The notes under the pieces were generated by a model. It did not search any database. It was not told the DNA's origin and worked only from the letters and a program-made list of their open reading frames with translations. Shown in pieces: positions 1-10,528 of a stretch of DNA of 64,000 bases. The stretch is taken from positions 310,001 to 374,000 of the forward strand of contig JAVYIG010000645.1 of assembly GCA_035222895.1 (NCBI GenBank). Reading direction: 5' to 3'. Position numbers and translations under genes: made by a program. Every line of letters starts with the position of its first letter. Within the stretch, counting starts at the first letter, position 1. The stretch comes from Strongylocentrotus droebachiensis. Taxonomy: Eukaryota; Echinodermata; Echinoidea; Camarodonta; Strongylocentrotidae.

Positions 1-1924
1 GTACTATTAATTACTCTTTAAAGTTGATATTCTAAGACAATCCCAAATATTGAGATAATTACATCAATAGAAAGCTTTTAACCCCCAGAATAACACTAAA
101 CGGTGTCCAACTGACAAAAACAAGTTTAGAATGGTGAATTTATGCGAGTAAACTCTACCAAACTATCTAAGTCTGAAACCCGGAAGTGCATTTAGAGTCG
201 GGCCTCTATCCGTGACGTTACAAACGGGACTCATGGGCTCAGTGAGAGTGAATGGCAGTGATATCCCTACGTAAATGCTATCCTGTCAGAGCTTAGATTT
301 GTTGTTGTTAATGAGAATATTTGATGGATTTTCTGTTTTCATTTGAATGAAGAATAACGAAGCAACATTTTCCAGTCGCTGATTTCTTTTTATATCCTCA
401 TATTCACCTATTTGGTAGAGATTTAAGATGAGTTTACTGCTTGAGAATGAAGGTTAAATCATGCACGTATGAATAGGCGGATGCATTATCTTGTCATCAG
501 ATAAGGTACAGGAGCAGTTTTGGAAAAACGAATAGGCCTAGAACTATGATAATGCTTATCATAGATGTGTATGACTGCCTCAAAAAAAGGATACAGTACC
601 AGTTAAACATTTTATGTTGTAAAATATCAAACTTGAACGAGATCATGCAAGCGCGCTTCCTCTATAATATTTTGACAACGTCTAGTGATCTAACGATATT
701 CAACCGCGAGTGATGTGGCTCTTGCACGAATGTTCGTGAAGCGAGCAGAATCGGGAGGTAAGACCAGGCCGCTGCTCTAGACGCGGCTTGCTTGTGATGG
801 ATCATACGTGCGCTATATATATGTTTATCGGCAATTGCAAGAGAATGAAAGCGACGTTACCAGCTAAGAAAAACAACTAACAAAGACTTGCTCCTGACTA
901 TCGGTGTCAGAATTGGTAGATCGCACAATGCATGCACAGCATGGGAGAAGATGAAGGATCTTCAGGGCCAAGGAAGGCGAAAGACATGGGAAAAAGGAAG
1001 AAGAAACCATCGGGAGATCGCTGTATGGTAATGAACTGTGCATGGGTCCACAGCTACTGTTCACTCCGTGCCTGGGCCGATTTCAACACCAAAACAAAAA
1101 TTACATGGTGAAAATATCGACTAATAGCACATCGTTGGCATATATATGTCATAATTTTTAAAAGGGGAATTGATATTTATACTATGAAATATTAGGGGAA
1201 GGTAAAGAATTGTACATATAATTATGATTTATTAGACTTTCAGCCTTTGAAACAAAAATAAGCAGAAAATTGTATCTCTCTACACATGCTTTCGATGTAA
1301 CATCCGGGTACGTGAATATACTCTTTTCCGGACGTGATGTCATATATAGTAGACCAGCGCCGTGACTGAATTTCTATGCAAAGAGAGGCGGATATTTTCG
1401 ACATTTCAATTAAGGATTTCGAGTAGCCAGAATTTTTTTGTGATATACTATGTAATTGAAAAACTTATAAATAACATATGCTTGCCGTAGGTACCAAATT
1501 AAGGGACATTTATTTGCTTAGAATATCAGCTTTAAATGTAAATTTTGTGTATAGGCAAATGGAATGACACAGAATAAAATTTCTCGTAATTGTTGTATGT
1601 CTAATCTCAGTGAAATATGGCTTTGCAAAGCAGTACTAATGTGGAGGTTAGGGTTCAGGGTCATGACTCGGTGCCAGCGAGTTAAAAGGCATTACAGCAT
1701 AGCATAGGTTTGAGGATTACATTATTATGATGTATATTACTGGAGAGCAAAACAATTATTGGAAGAGGCATCGAGACGGGAGCTAATCTCTTTCAGCCTG
1801 AAATCATGTAAAGTGAGGCAACCATAAACTTGGCACTATTGCCTTACTATCTCACGGTGTGTGTGGTTAGGATTATCAGTGTCTACCAATTTACTAATAA
1901 ATAAAAAAATTAAAAACTTCCTAC
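1..1924. other. No gene recognised; left flank, within the GDI gene's downstream intron
   Basis: No GDI-like exon could be read on the minus strand here, although the next GDI exon (following the YRED block) must lie in this direction. Only short open frames occur, and none resembles a known domain. Since exon 5 of GDI ends with a good donor at 1923-1924, this stretch is most simply the next intron. A TATA-like run lies at about 813-822 but nothing around it supports a promoter. Confidence 0.5.
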
Positions 1925-2123
1925 CTATCTTCTCTGTAGAGAGCCATTGCATGTCCAACAAAATCTGCTGTGTTCTTATCCAATCCAAACTTCTTAAACA
2001 GCTCATCCATGGTAGTTTCATTGGGATTAAGTCCATTGAAGGTCTTAGGGTCCTCCTCATCAAACTTTGTCACAAACGTCAGGAATTTACTGAAGCGGCG
2101 CTTTTCAAAGAGTCCCATCAGTG
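1925..2123 (-). CDS. GDI: GDI coding exon 5
   Basis: 199 bp, phase 1 in and phase 2 out. Acceptor ATCACAG ends at 2124; donor GTAGGAAG begins at 1924. The frame gives [18 protein letters not shown], then [20 protein letters not shown], then [20 protein letters not shown] and AMALYRED. A longer open frame continues upstream into the intron (to 2178), but similarity to GDI stops at the acceptor. The preceding residues come from exon 4, whose last base T plus CA makes the Ser codon. Confidence 0.93.
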
Positions 2124-5100
2124 CTGTGATAGTAAACAACAAAAGTAATGTAAACAATTCCTCAAGTGATATAGTCATTCACATCGATGGATTTAAAATA
2201 ATATCAAAATCACAAGAGATAATATAATCATGATTATTGATAATACAAATAGTTAACAGTTTCTAAAATACACATAGGAACAACAATCAAAGTCATTCTC
2301 CCATACCAAAACTCTGAAAGTTATAAAATTGAATGTAAAATTGCAACACATTTTTCAATACAAAAATCTTTGAAAATCTCTTGTCAATAATTTTCTTCCT
2401 TTATTTTAGAATGAAGAACCTTGGAAGACCCTTGGCTTTTCCCTCTTTAATTTTACTGCATTCTTATTCCCATCAAATTTTCTTGATTGATTTATTTTCA
2501 TTTTGGAAGGGGTGGAGTTAAGAAATAACTTAAGAAATAAATCAATTAATATTGTAGTCATAAGTATCAAGTGTTTAAGTACAACCAAGTACCAACTTTA
2601 ATTCGGGATGGGCCTCACAAATTTACATTGAATACATTTTTTTGAAGCCCATCTATAATAGACCAGTTCCACAAAGAATATTTTTTATTTTTATCAAGAT
2701 GTATAATATCAAAGTGTTGGTTTATACAAATTTGAGCTTACATGTTGCCAATGCTTCCTTTTCAGTGACAGGAACCTTGAAGATATTGCCCCCTTGCTTG
2801 AAGACATAACTGCCTTCTACTGACTTGAATTCAAGGTAACGGGTGACTCCAGAATGAATTAACAACTTTACTAGTTGACCTGAGAAGATAGGAAAAGTGA
2901 ATCTGATGATATCCATAATAAAGGGAAATTGTTGGGATTGCTGCATCAAGTGAAATAATATGCATCTGTACATGGCACTATGTTTACTACAGACAAGATC
3001 ATAAGACAGATTTCTAACAATGTTATCTTTTCTTTCATTGTTCATCGTGGTGTAAATAATGTTCCATAGTATCAAACTTCACGAGTCAGGGCCATTTTTT
3101 AAAACAAAGATTTAAAAAAAGAAAAGCTACAGCCTATTCTTACTGGGTAATCCAAACAAATAAGATGAAATTCTAGTGGCTAATACCACCTACAGCACTG
3201 AGAAGGATAAAGACTGTACCTTGATTCACCCTAAAATTACTACAGTCAGATCTATATGTTCACCACTTACAGTATATGGCTCCCTTCATCACGTGCACAT
3301 TATCTCAAGGTGTAAATAATGTATATGTATACTATTCTTTATTGATTCTACCTAAAAAAAACCTCATCAATACTTGCACAATTTAAAACAAAAAAAATAC
3401 AAGAGTGCACTACATTGTAGCAACAAATTGAAGGAAAATCCAACCTTGATAGCAAACTACTCTAGAGGAAAGCAGAAAAATCAGAGAGGAAGACCGGTGA
3501 AAGTTTGTATGAGATTGGGCAAAATAAGAGAAGGTTTTAAATTTGTGAAAGTTTTAATTACTATAGGTATGGGCTATGGGCTCTTCAAATTAGCTTAATC
3601 GGTAATGTTTCTGTAATGTAGTGGCGGACAATTTTCCCATAATAATATGTTATGCATAATATATTTTGAGCAGTGCCCGAGGGAGTGGACGCTTAGGAGA
3701 AAAAACAGGAATTAATGATAAAATTGTACACGACAAACTGGAGAGTTAACCCCGCTAATTTGAGATTCGCATGAGACTTAGTGATCCCATATTTCGAACA
3801 TTCATAACTTCCTTACTATTGGTCTGATTTCTTTCAAACTTTCGGCATTCTGTTTATCTTATTTATCCACTTTTACAAATAACAAATGACAAATGACCTT
3901 ATCACTAGTGCTGTAAGTCAGACGCTATGTTCGTGTTCGGTTCGGTTCGGCAGAGTTTGGTAATTTTTCACCCGAACTTGGTTTGGTTCGGGGTTCAGTA
4001 ATATAATAGCAAGCAGTGTTATAGCCACGGCGATCGGCACTGAGCGGGCTGGCCGGCCGGGCCCGACCAGCACAGAGGACTTCTGCCCACTCCTGATGAA
4101 AAAAAATTCTTCCGACCAGCACGAGTTTCACATTAAAAAACTGCTCTAACAAATTCTTTGTGAAGAAAACGACTACTTACATTAGTATTTCTGTCTTGAA
4201 TCGTGTTTTATTTTCAATTTTAAAAGAATCATGTTTTCAATTTGTCAATAAATTGTATTTTTTAAAGATTTTCCGAGACGGTTGTTGTCTAATGTTAGAG
4301 TCATGAAAGCTGCCATCTTGAATAGCGACTCAGGCTCTTCGATCACTGTTTTTTATAAGTGTTATTTTCAATAGGAAAAATATAAAATTCCTATTTTTCC
4401 TGAATAAATAAATCTCATACTATAATATATATTTATTTCATTATTTATATTGTAAAATTTATATTGTTACAATTAAAATATTATTTTTGTTGTTGAATGG
4501 GTTTGAGCTGAACTTGTTTTGATCAGCGCCTATCAGCGCTCAAAATACACGGGGGCGGTGGGCGATTCGCCCCCGTGAGCTCCATAATCGCCCCCGTGGA
4601 ATTATAAAATAAAGATTATCTTTTCTGAAATAACTTTAACACAATATTCAATTTCAAACCTTAAACCAATGAAATGGAACTGAATGGCGCTTTCTCTACC
4701 ATCTCTACGAGTATTACCGATACAAACAACAGAAGCTCGCGGTGCGGCCGTCAGCACAGTGGCTATACTGCGCTGGTAGTACCGGTGTGCACGCTGACGC
4801 CCAATATCTGCTGGAGCTGGAGATCGACGATCGCGCAAGGACTGAAACATGGAGAAGTTTTTCGTTGTGAAAAGTTGTGATTCTTAAAGACCAGCAAATA
4901 ATGTAACTCGACCAGTAAATCAATATTGAGAAGAAGAAGAAGGCATAAGATGTTGCAGGGGCGGATCTAGGCGGTTTAGGGGGTTTAACCCCCCCCCCCT
5001 CCCCCTTGGGCTGCCAAGGAAAAATGTGATGTGCATAGAAAATGCTATCATGTGTCCAGACCTACACAGTATTAGTAGATGTCAGTAGATGCCAGGAAAC

Positions 5101-7052
5101 ATCACTAACGGGGGTTCAAAAAAGCACCAAAATATCGCCTCACCGCTTTGCGGCTCGTGGACGATGATCCGCATGTTAGTAGATGCCAGGAAAACACCAC
5201 TTACGGGGGTTCAAAATAGCAACAACAAAAATCCCCTCGCCGCTATGCGGCTCGTGGACGATGCTCCACATCGTATTTGGGGTACCCCCCCCCCACCCTT
5301 AGCAAATAGCTTGATCCGCCCCTGTGTTTTGGAAGGATATGGTAAAGACTAAAAGTAAAGAAAGAATGTAAATAAGGTAGCTCTGAATAATGAGAAAATT
5401 AGTTGCAGAACGGGAAGAAATGGAGAAAATGTCCTCACGGGGATAAAAGTCAATAACAGCTATGTAACAAGTAAATTTCTAAGAGGGAAAATACAGACTT
5501 AAATAAATGATAATGATAAAATACCAAGGAGTTTCACGGGTACCAATTCAATGGAAATTTGTATTAAAATAAGAGCCCCCGTGAGAAGGCTCACGGGGCT
5601 CTTTTTTTTTTGGAAGAGCCCCCGTGGGCAAAAAATTAATTTGAGCCCTGGCGCCTATATAGCTAGATCACCCACATGTATTCTTGTTTATGGCTTGCGA
5701 TCGCGACGTAGCAGAGGTCAGGATTTGGGATTTAAATGGCGCCAGTGAAGTCGCGCCTTCCACTGGATAGGCATAAATCACAAAGGTGGAAAATGGGGAA
5801 AAAGTAAACATAAAATGAGCAATCATGACATGAATATTAGGTACAAAATGACAAGTTTATTTATTTATTTTTTTAAACATTTTTCTGCCCAACATCCGAA
5901 CCAGGCCTTTGCGTTCAGTTCGGTTCGGTTCGGTTCGGTTCGGTTTGGAAGTGCCATGTTCGGCGAACTTCCGTTCGGTTCGGTGGTTCGGCTACAGCAC
6001 TACTTATCACAAGGGTTGGATTGCCCTTTAGTACATTATTGCATGCATAGCCCCTACAGAACTCTAGCATACTACCAAATCATGTAACCAAACAGTGCTC
6101 GTCCTGATGTGGCAGATAAACAAGGTCAGGCTTTGTTCAGATACACAAGCGTTACTGTTCAGCTCTTTTTAACTGTACAATTTACTCAAATATACGTAAA
6201 CTTGTAAACAATCTCCTACCATCAGCCATCAGCAGCTTTGGGATTAAATCCACATTCCAGTCCCTTCCTCTTCCAAATTTTTCATCTGATGGGTCTGGTT
6301 TGTTGAACTTTTTGAACAGCTACAGTGACAAACAAAAAGGATACACAAGATTAAATAACTCTCGTCAATAATGTATATTTTCAATATCGATGCAATCAAA
6401 TAACTCTATATACATGTCAGAAATAAAGACAAATATAGATTTTGTGGCTGACTAATATTAAATTCACACCAATTCTTAACTAATTATGACAAGAAATGTA
6501 GGAAAATTTCTAAAATTACGGGCTAACCTCAATGATATTCACAAATTAAATTGGCACATTGTAGGCCAATACACACAGCTGTGAGCGTATATAAACCATA
6601 TTTGCATGGGGTGCATGTCGTCAAAATAGGTATATCCAGGGTACATCATGTGAGCCACCCCTGACAATCCCTTTACAGGATTTTTTTTAAATGTAGGATA
6701 TAATGAACAATAGCCCGGGTAGTAATCACTACACTTAAAAAAACTCTGCAGATTTTTTTTTCTTTTTTTCTCAATAGACCCACAACCAAATTTGTTTGTA
6801 GTTTAACATCATCATTGGTTTCATGATATCACATTGCATAATTTGGATAGCTTGATACAAATCATACATGTTCTCAATTGTTAGGACCAATATAAAAATA
6901 AATATCCATTTATGCTAAATAATTAAAAAACAATGGGTCGTTACATCAGACAGGGGCGTCAAAGATGCTCCAGCTCCTCCGTAGTATTTCTGACTGTCCA
7001 TGTGCAGCACCTTTTTGCCGGCTACAGCCAGCATGCCACTCAGTACACATTC
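1925..7052 (-). CDS. GDI: Rab GDP-dissociation inhibitor (GDI), partial gene: join of 4 exons on the minus strand
   Basis: Gene model: complement(1925-2123, 2742-2879, 6220-6319, 6945-7052). GDI extracts GDP-bound prenylated Rab proteins from membranes, keeps them soluble in the cytosol and returns them to donor membranes. The spliced frame runs without a stop for about 181 codons and follows the GDI family end to end: [111 protein letters not shown]. These cover the Rab-binding platform region and correspond to about residues 16-196 of about 447. The block joins one exon to the next in compatible phase at every junction (0, 1, 1). The start exon (about 15 residues with the GxGxT loop) and the C-terminal half are missing from the window. 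It is GDI rather than Rab escort protein (REP/CHM), because the spacing and the FDEEDPKTF and [10 protein letters not shown] blocks follow GDI closely. Confidence 0.93.
2742..2879 (-). CDS. GDI: GDI coding exon 4
   Basis: 138 bp, phase 1 in and phase 1 out. Acceptor CTTCTCAG ends at 2880; donor GTAAGC starts at 2741. It reads [18 protein letters not shown] and [27 protein letters not shown]. This matches the GDI segment with VTRYL and the EGS(Y/F)V(F/Y)K motif. The intron upstream of it (2880-6219) is 3.3 kb, and most of that is the nested transposon stack at 3906-6002. Confidence 0.92.
4956..5324. mobile_element. Short element with GGGGCGGATC ends and 5-bp duplication, innermost of the stack
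   Basis: Left end CAGGGGCGGATCTAGG and right end GATCCGCCCCTG form inverted repeats, each followed inward by G/C homopolymer runs. The flanks TGTTG (4951-4955) and TGTTT (5325-5329) look like a 5-bp target duplication with one mismatch. Inside is a two-copy tandem repeat. CAG-initial ends resemble hAT elements and some hAT groups are reported to make 5-bp duplications, but the superfamily is not certain. Confidence 0.7.
5077..5275. repeat. Two-copy tandem repeat with CCGC-NNN-GCGG hairpins
   Basis: Two copies of a unit slightly over 100 bp each begin at AGTAGATGCCAGGAAA and end in GGCTCGTGGACGATG. Each contains a short perfect hairpin, CCGC-TTT-GCGG in the first copy and CCGC-TAT-GCGG in the second. 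The copies differ by substitutions and small indels, so the duplication is not recent. Confidence 0.75.
6220..6319 (-). CDS. GDI: GDI coding exon 3
   Basis: 100 bp, entering in phase 0 and leaving in phase 1. The acceptor is CACTGTAG just above 6319 and the donor is GTAGGAG below 6220. It encodes [34 protein letters not shown] split over two blocks. The [13 protein letters not shown] stretch is diagnostic of GDI. The intron between this exon and exon 2 is 625 bp. Confidence 0.92.
6945..7052 (-). CDS. GDI: GDI coding exon 2
   Basis: 108 bp, 36 codons, phase 0 at both ends. The acceptor is AG at 7053-7054 and the donor is GTAACG at 6944 downward. It reads [19 protein letters not shown] followed by [17 protein letters not shown], the first conserved GDI region with the dinucleotide-fold-like strand and the YYGG.SAS motif. 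The exon has the same length and the same phase-0 start as the second coding exon of vertebrate GDI as I recall it, so a separate first exon encoding about 15 residues is expected upstream on the minus strand. I could not find it up to 22,000. Confidence 0.92.
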
Positions 7053-7894
7053 CTACAAGAAACATGATCACAATGATTAGTACACAATTTGAAACTTCTA
7101 ACAAAATGATGTCATCACTTATGTAGTTCTATCTCGTTTGAACCGAGAAACTGTACATATATATACACATGTATTTAAGGAACATGAGCAGCACGGTAAA
7201 AATCTCAAAGGAAACAAGGCTGATGTACAAAAGTTAAATGGTCCGTTATCAAAAACTTGTACTTCTTGAAAATGTCCACTGTTTTAAAAGCAGATGAGAC
7301 TATGATCAACAAGAGAAAAAGGAGTATTTATGCCCTTATCTTGAGTCTACATCAACAGTCATGTCTGCAGTAGCACATGTAGCAATATAAATCTAGTTGA
7401 CTGTAAAGATTTTTACCCTACTCTACTTGTTCCTGATGATAATGAGCTAACATTTTTACATGACAAAAATGCTGACATCTTACGAGAGTTTGGGATGTTA
7501 GTTCCGGCTGAAATGCAAAGACACTAATACTCTTTTCACACTTGTTTTGCTTAACCCCGTACTTTCCTTAACCCTGGACTATCTTTTTAGGGTTTTACAC
7601 ACGCTTTTTTAGTCCTGTACTAAGTGCCTATCCCGGAATAAGAAAATTCATGCTGTTCTCACTGCACTTCATTAGCCCCTTACTAGCTGTATAGCGTAAA
7701 TATTCATTAATTCGCTCCATTAAGTAGTACTGGACTATTTTAGTTTCTGTTCTCATTTATTTGCTTGGAGACCACAATTGGAGGGTTAGACCTGCTTTCG
7801 CTGACATTTTTTCATTGGCACTCTGTGGGTTTCAGGTTCCTGAACCGCGCTCTGGCAATGCGAAAGCGTATTCCGCGTCAGAAAATAACCTTAG

Positions 7895-7975
7895 TTCATG
7901 TCTACTTTTATGGGTTGTCGGTCTTCCTGAGGATTTGTCGCTCATAATTTGATAGTCTCTGTACAAAGTAAATAT
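7895..7975. repeat. Dispersed repeat, about 80 bp (partner at 12338-12418)
   Basis: The blocks CTTTTATGGGTTGTC, GTCTTCC, AGGATTT, GCTCATAAT and GTACAAAGT-like sequence recur in order at 12338-12418. Divergence is moderate. This is noncoding repeat sequence of unknown class. A short plus-strand open frame over it (7761-7952) has no recognisable domain. Confidence 0.55.
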
Positions 7976-7984
7976 CGCGGAACC

Positions 7985-8290
7985 AGTTTATGGAGCTAGG
8001 GTACTTTCGTATCCCATTTTTTACACGTAACACCGCGTGGAGACTAAAACATGCCAAAAATCAACAAAATCTTCATCAATTGTTAAAATCATGGTCATGA
8101 TTTAAAAGTTATGTTTCTTATCCCTTATGTGTCAATTTTCTTATCTTTTTGTGAGTATTTTTCTTAATAACGAAGATGTTATAATATACACTTTCTCACA
8201 GGTTTCACGGCAAATTGCTGCACAGTGAATACCGTAACGACGAAGGGCTGCAGGCGGGCCAGCGTGCGTGAAGAGACCGTAACCTTCATG
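7985..8290. repeat. Dispersed repeat, copy A (partner at 21775-22400)
   Basis: Segments such as GTGTCAATTTTCTT, TATACACTTT, CTCA(C)AGGTTTCACGGCAAA and the GCGTGGAGA...CTAAAACAT block occur in the same order here and at 21775-22400. In this copy the two halves are contiguous. In the other they are separated by about 360 bp. No coding content is evident. Confidence 0.6.
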
Positions 8291-8409
8291 CACGCGCACC
8301 TGGTATAATACGACATAAATCCCACCTAAAATTGGCCCATAACTAGGGTGTCTGATCGCGCATCCAATGTTTTGTGCTAAAATCCTTCCCATAGAGATTG
8401 CACGCATCC

Positions 8410-9270
8410 AAGCCTTTTATTAACCGGGCGCCGGGCGATTTTTACCCTACGGTCCCTGACTTTTGGCGCCCGGTAAGATGGGGAAAATGAGTAACGGGCG
8501 CCGGTCATTTTTTATTTCTGGCGCCCGGTCTGGGAGAATTAACATTTTCTGTTTCATAAACTTCCACATGTCTAGCACTAAATGTTCACAAATGTGACAA
8601 AAACTTACTTGATACAAGTTAAACATGGACTGAATGAACCCTAACAAATCATTATAATGAGAATCCTAATTAAAATCGCCCAGAAACAATTGCAGCACGA
8701 ATACGAGCGGCCGCTATTTCCTACTCCTAGCGGAGAACGGAGCACACAATACAGGGGATGTACACCACTCAAAGACGAGCGCATTTCCCCAGCCCAGGCC
8801 ATGCATACACACACAAATGACATCAGTGCTGTACTGCAGTACACACACAGTGTCAGTACAAGAAAGTCTCGATGTAACTTCCAAAAATCCATCCCAAAAG
8901 CCAAATTTTGCTGTCAAAAATACGGAATCGGAGCCATATTTCCAAAGCTCACGGGGGTTAAGCCCAGTTTTAAGAAACAGTTTCATCAAAATAGCGCTAA
9001 AAATCAAGAAATCAGCGATTTTGTTACCAGTTTTTTTGCCTATCGCATGCCCTTCGAATGTAATGGTATCTTCAAAAAGGCAAATGAAAATCAAAACACC
9101 GGATCTGCTGATGCATTGACTTCATGTACAAAGTTGATTGCAACTCAAGACTTGCCTTGATTCAGCGGCCCTCGTACTCATTGACTAAAATTCTGTGATG
9201 TTTTGAATAATGGACTTTTCTGATAAAATAGGTAAATATATTTAACAAATCTTTTTTTTTTAATTTTCTA

Positions 9271-9309
<39 letters not shown>

Positions 9310-9880
9310 TTTTTTTTTTTTTTTTTTTTTTTTAAAGTGACAGGTCGGCCATTCTCAATGATTGAATGCGTTTTTATTCAATGAAACATGAATGCAATAG
9401 CATTTTATAGGGAAAATAACAAAAACGTAAAACAGGCATTTAATCTTTTTTTTTCACCTAAAATATGTTTTTTCAAGCTGAATAATATGTTTTTTTGAAA
9501 GCGACAGGTTGGAAGCTCTGCATTGTCATTATAGATCTGGTTTTTCTTAAATATTTTTTTATAGAAATAATTTAATTCCCCCCTTCCCAACATTTTTAAA
9601 TTTTTGACATTTAACGGCATGAAAATAGTATTAAACATGAACTACAACAACTACAAATGACAGATTTATCTAAGGTATGAGTGATTTAATATTAGAGTGC
9701 TCAAAATTTTAACTAGAAATTAAACTACCGTATGTATAAATAAAAGGTAACGTTTAACAAATAATTTAAAAGAATACGGTACATATTTTCATCAATTTTG
9801 GAAACGGCTCCTGGTCCTGGTCCGGGAGCCGCTTTTTCAGATATTTGGCTCCCGGTCTGCTTTGACTTAATAAAAGGCTT
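8410..9880. mobile_element. TIR element with AAGCCTTTTATTAA ends
   Basis: A 14-bp perfect inverted terminal repeat, AAGCCTTTTATTAA, lies at 8410-8423 and inverted at 9867-9880. It is flanked by a near-exact direct duplication, GCACGCATCC (8400-8409) against GCACACATCC (9881-9890). Inside the left end are inverted CCGGGCGCC blocks (8424-8545), and inside the right end are GGGAGCC blocks (9805-9855). Overlapping open frames on both strands at 8657-9160 have no recognisable transposase signature. An ATT microsatellite plus poly(T) lies at 9274-9333. An 8-10 bp duplication would suit hAT or P-like elements; the class is unresolved. Confidence 0.65.
9266..9333. repeat. (ATT)n microsatellite followed by poly(T)
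   Basis: About 13 ATT units are followed by a T run of about 25 bases, inside the 8410-9880 element. This looks like a decayed tail or a slippage-expanded tract. Confidence 0.9.
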
Positions 9881-10528
9881 GCACACATCCCTATGCAGTC
9901 AACGTGTATTGCGCGATCATGCAAAATTGGTCAATGGTTTTATGAACCAATTGAAATTCAAACGTTTATCGCTCGTGATCCTGATGGTGAAACTTGATAA
10001 ATGAGGTATCATATGAAAGAGCAGATTTATCTCCATATATACCCCAAAGGGGCACACCCCCAGAATTCTAAAAATATCCTGGTCAAAACTCTAGTCAAAA
10101 CAGCGATTGAAATGTTGTTTGCATCCTAGCTCCAAAATTTGCCACTTTCCTGAAGAGAGCACCCCCCCCCCCCCCCACACCAGGCTTATGTAGGGCTAAT
10201 CGTAAGGAAAATATCTATGAACCTATTTTTTCGCTAGCCCCAAGAGATCACACGCGATAACAGTTTGAAAATACCCATCCCCCCATTTTTTGGATCAGCT
10301 AATAAGGGAGGCCTGCGCTCCGCTCAGTCCAAACCATGGTGACAACGCGTAAAATGTGCAGATGCATATGCATTCGGACCACGTATGTGTATTAGGCGAA
10401 CAAACCCAGAAGTGAAGCACGTGTTAGACAATGGAGGTAGAGCTTGCCGATCGCTCTCAAACCAGGAAGTGGACGCACATTGTAGACAACGTGCTCAAGT
10501 TGCGCATTCAGCTAAGCAACATGCGTAC

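Larger units (their letters stand above)
4534..5650. mobile_element. hAT-type non-autonomous transposon nested in the 3906-6002 element
   Basis: The ends are CAGCGCTCAAAATACACGGG at the left and, inverted, CAGGGCTCAAATTAATTTTT at the right. Both lead into a CACGGGGGC block. An exact 8-bp duplication GCGCCTAT flanks it (4526-4533 and 5651-5658). Further GCCCCCGTG inverted blocks lie at 4555-4600 and 5576-5635 and could fold into hairpins. No transposase reading frame is seen. It carries the 369-bp element at 4956-5324. Confidence 0.83.
3906..6002. mobile_element. hAT-type non-autonomous transposon, outer element of a nested stack
   Basis: The ends are inverted: TAGTGCTGTA at 3906 and TACAGCACTA ending at 6002. 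They are flanked by an exact 8-bp direct duplication CTTATCAC (3898-3905 and 6003-6010). An 8-bp target duplication with TAGNG-type ends is the hAT signature. Subterminal arrays of the TTCGG/GGTTC motif occur inside both ends (about 3934-3990 and 5918-5990), as expected for transposase-binding repeats. No transposase is visible. It sits in the GDI intron between exons 3 and 4 and is interrupted by the element at 4534-5650. Confidence 0.85.

Noticed and set aside
864-1064. 66-codon minus-strand frame
   Set aside because: Ser/Cys/Leu-rich with no similarity, not in the position or phase of the next GDI exon.
1861-2227. Plus-strand frames of 85-95 codons over GDI exon 5
   Set aside because: Antisense shadows of the GDI exon, whose minus-strand frame has clear family similarity.
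8657-9160. 167-codon plus-strand frame inside the 8410-9880 element
   Set aside because: The opposite strand is equally open (126 codons at 8714-9094), there is no transposase motif, and Kozak and codon pattern give no support.
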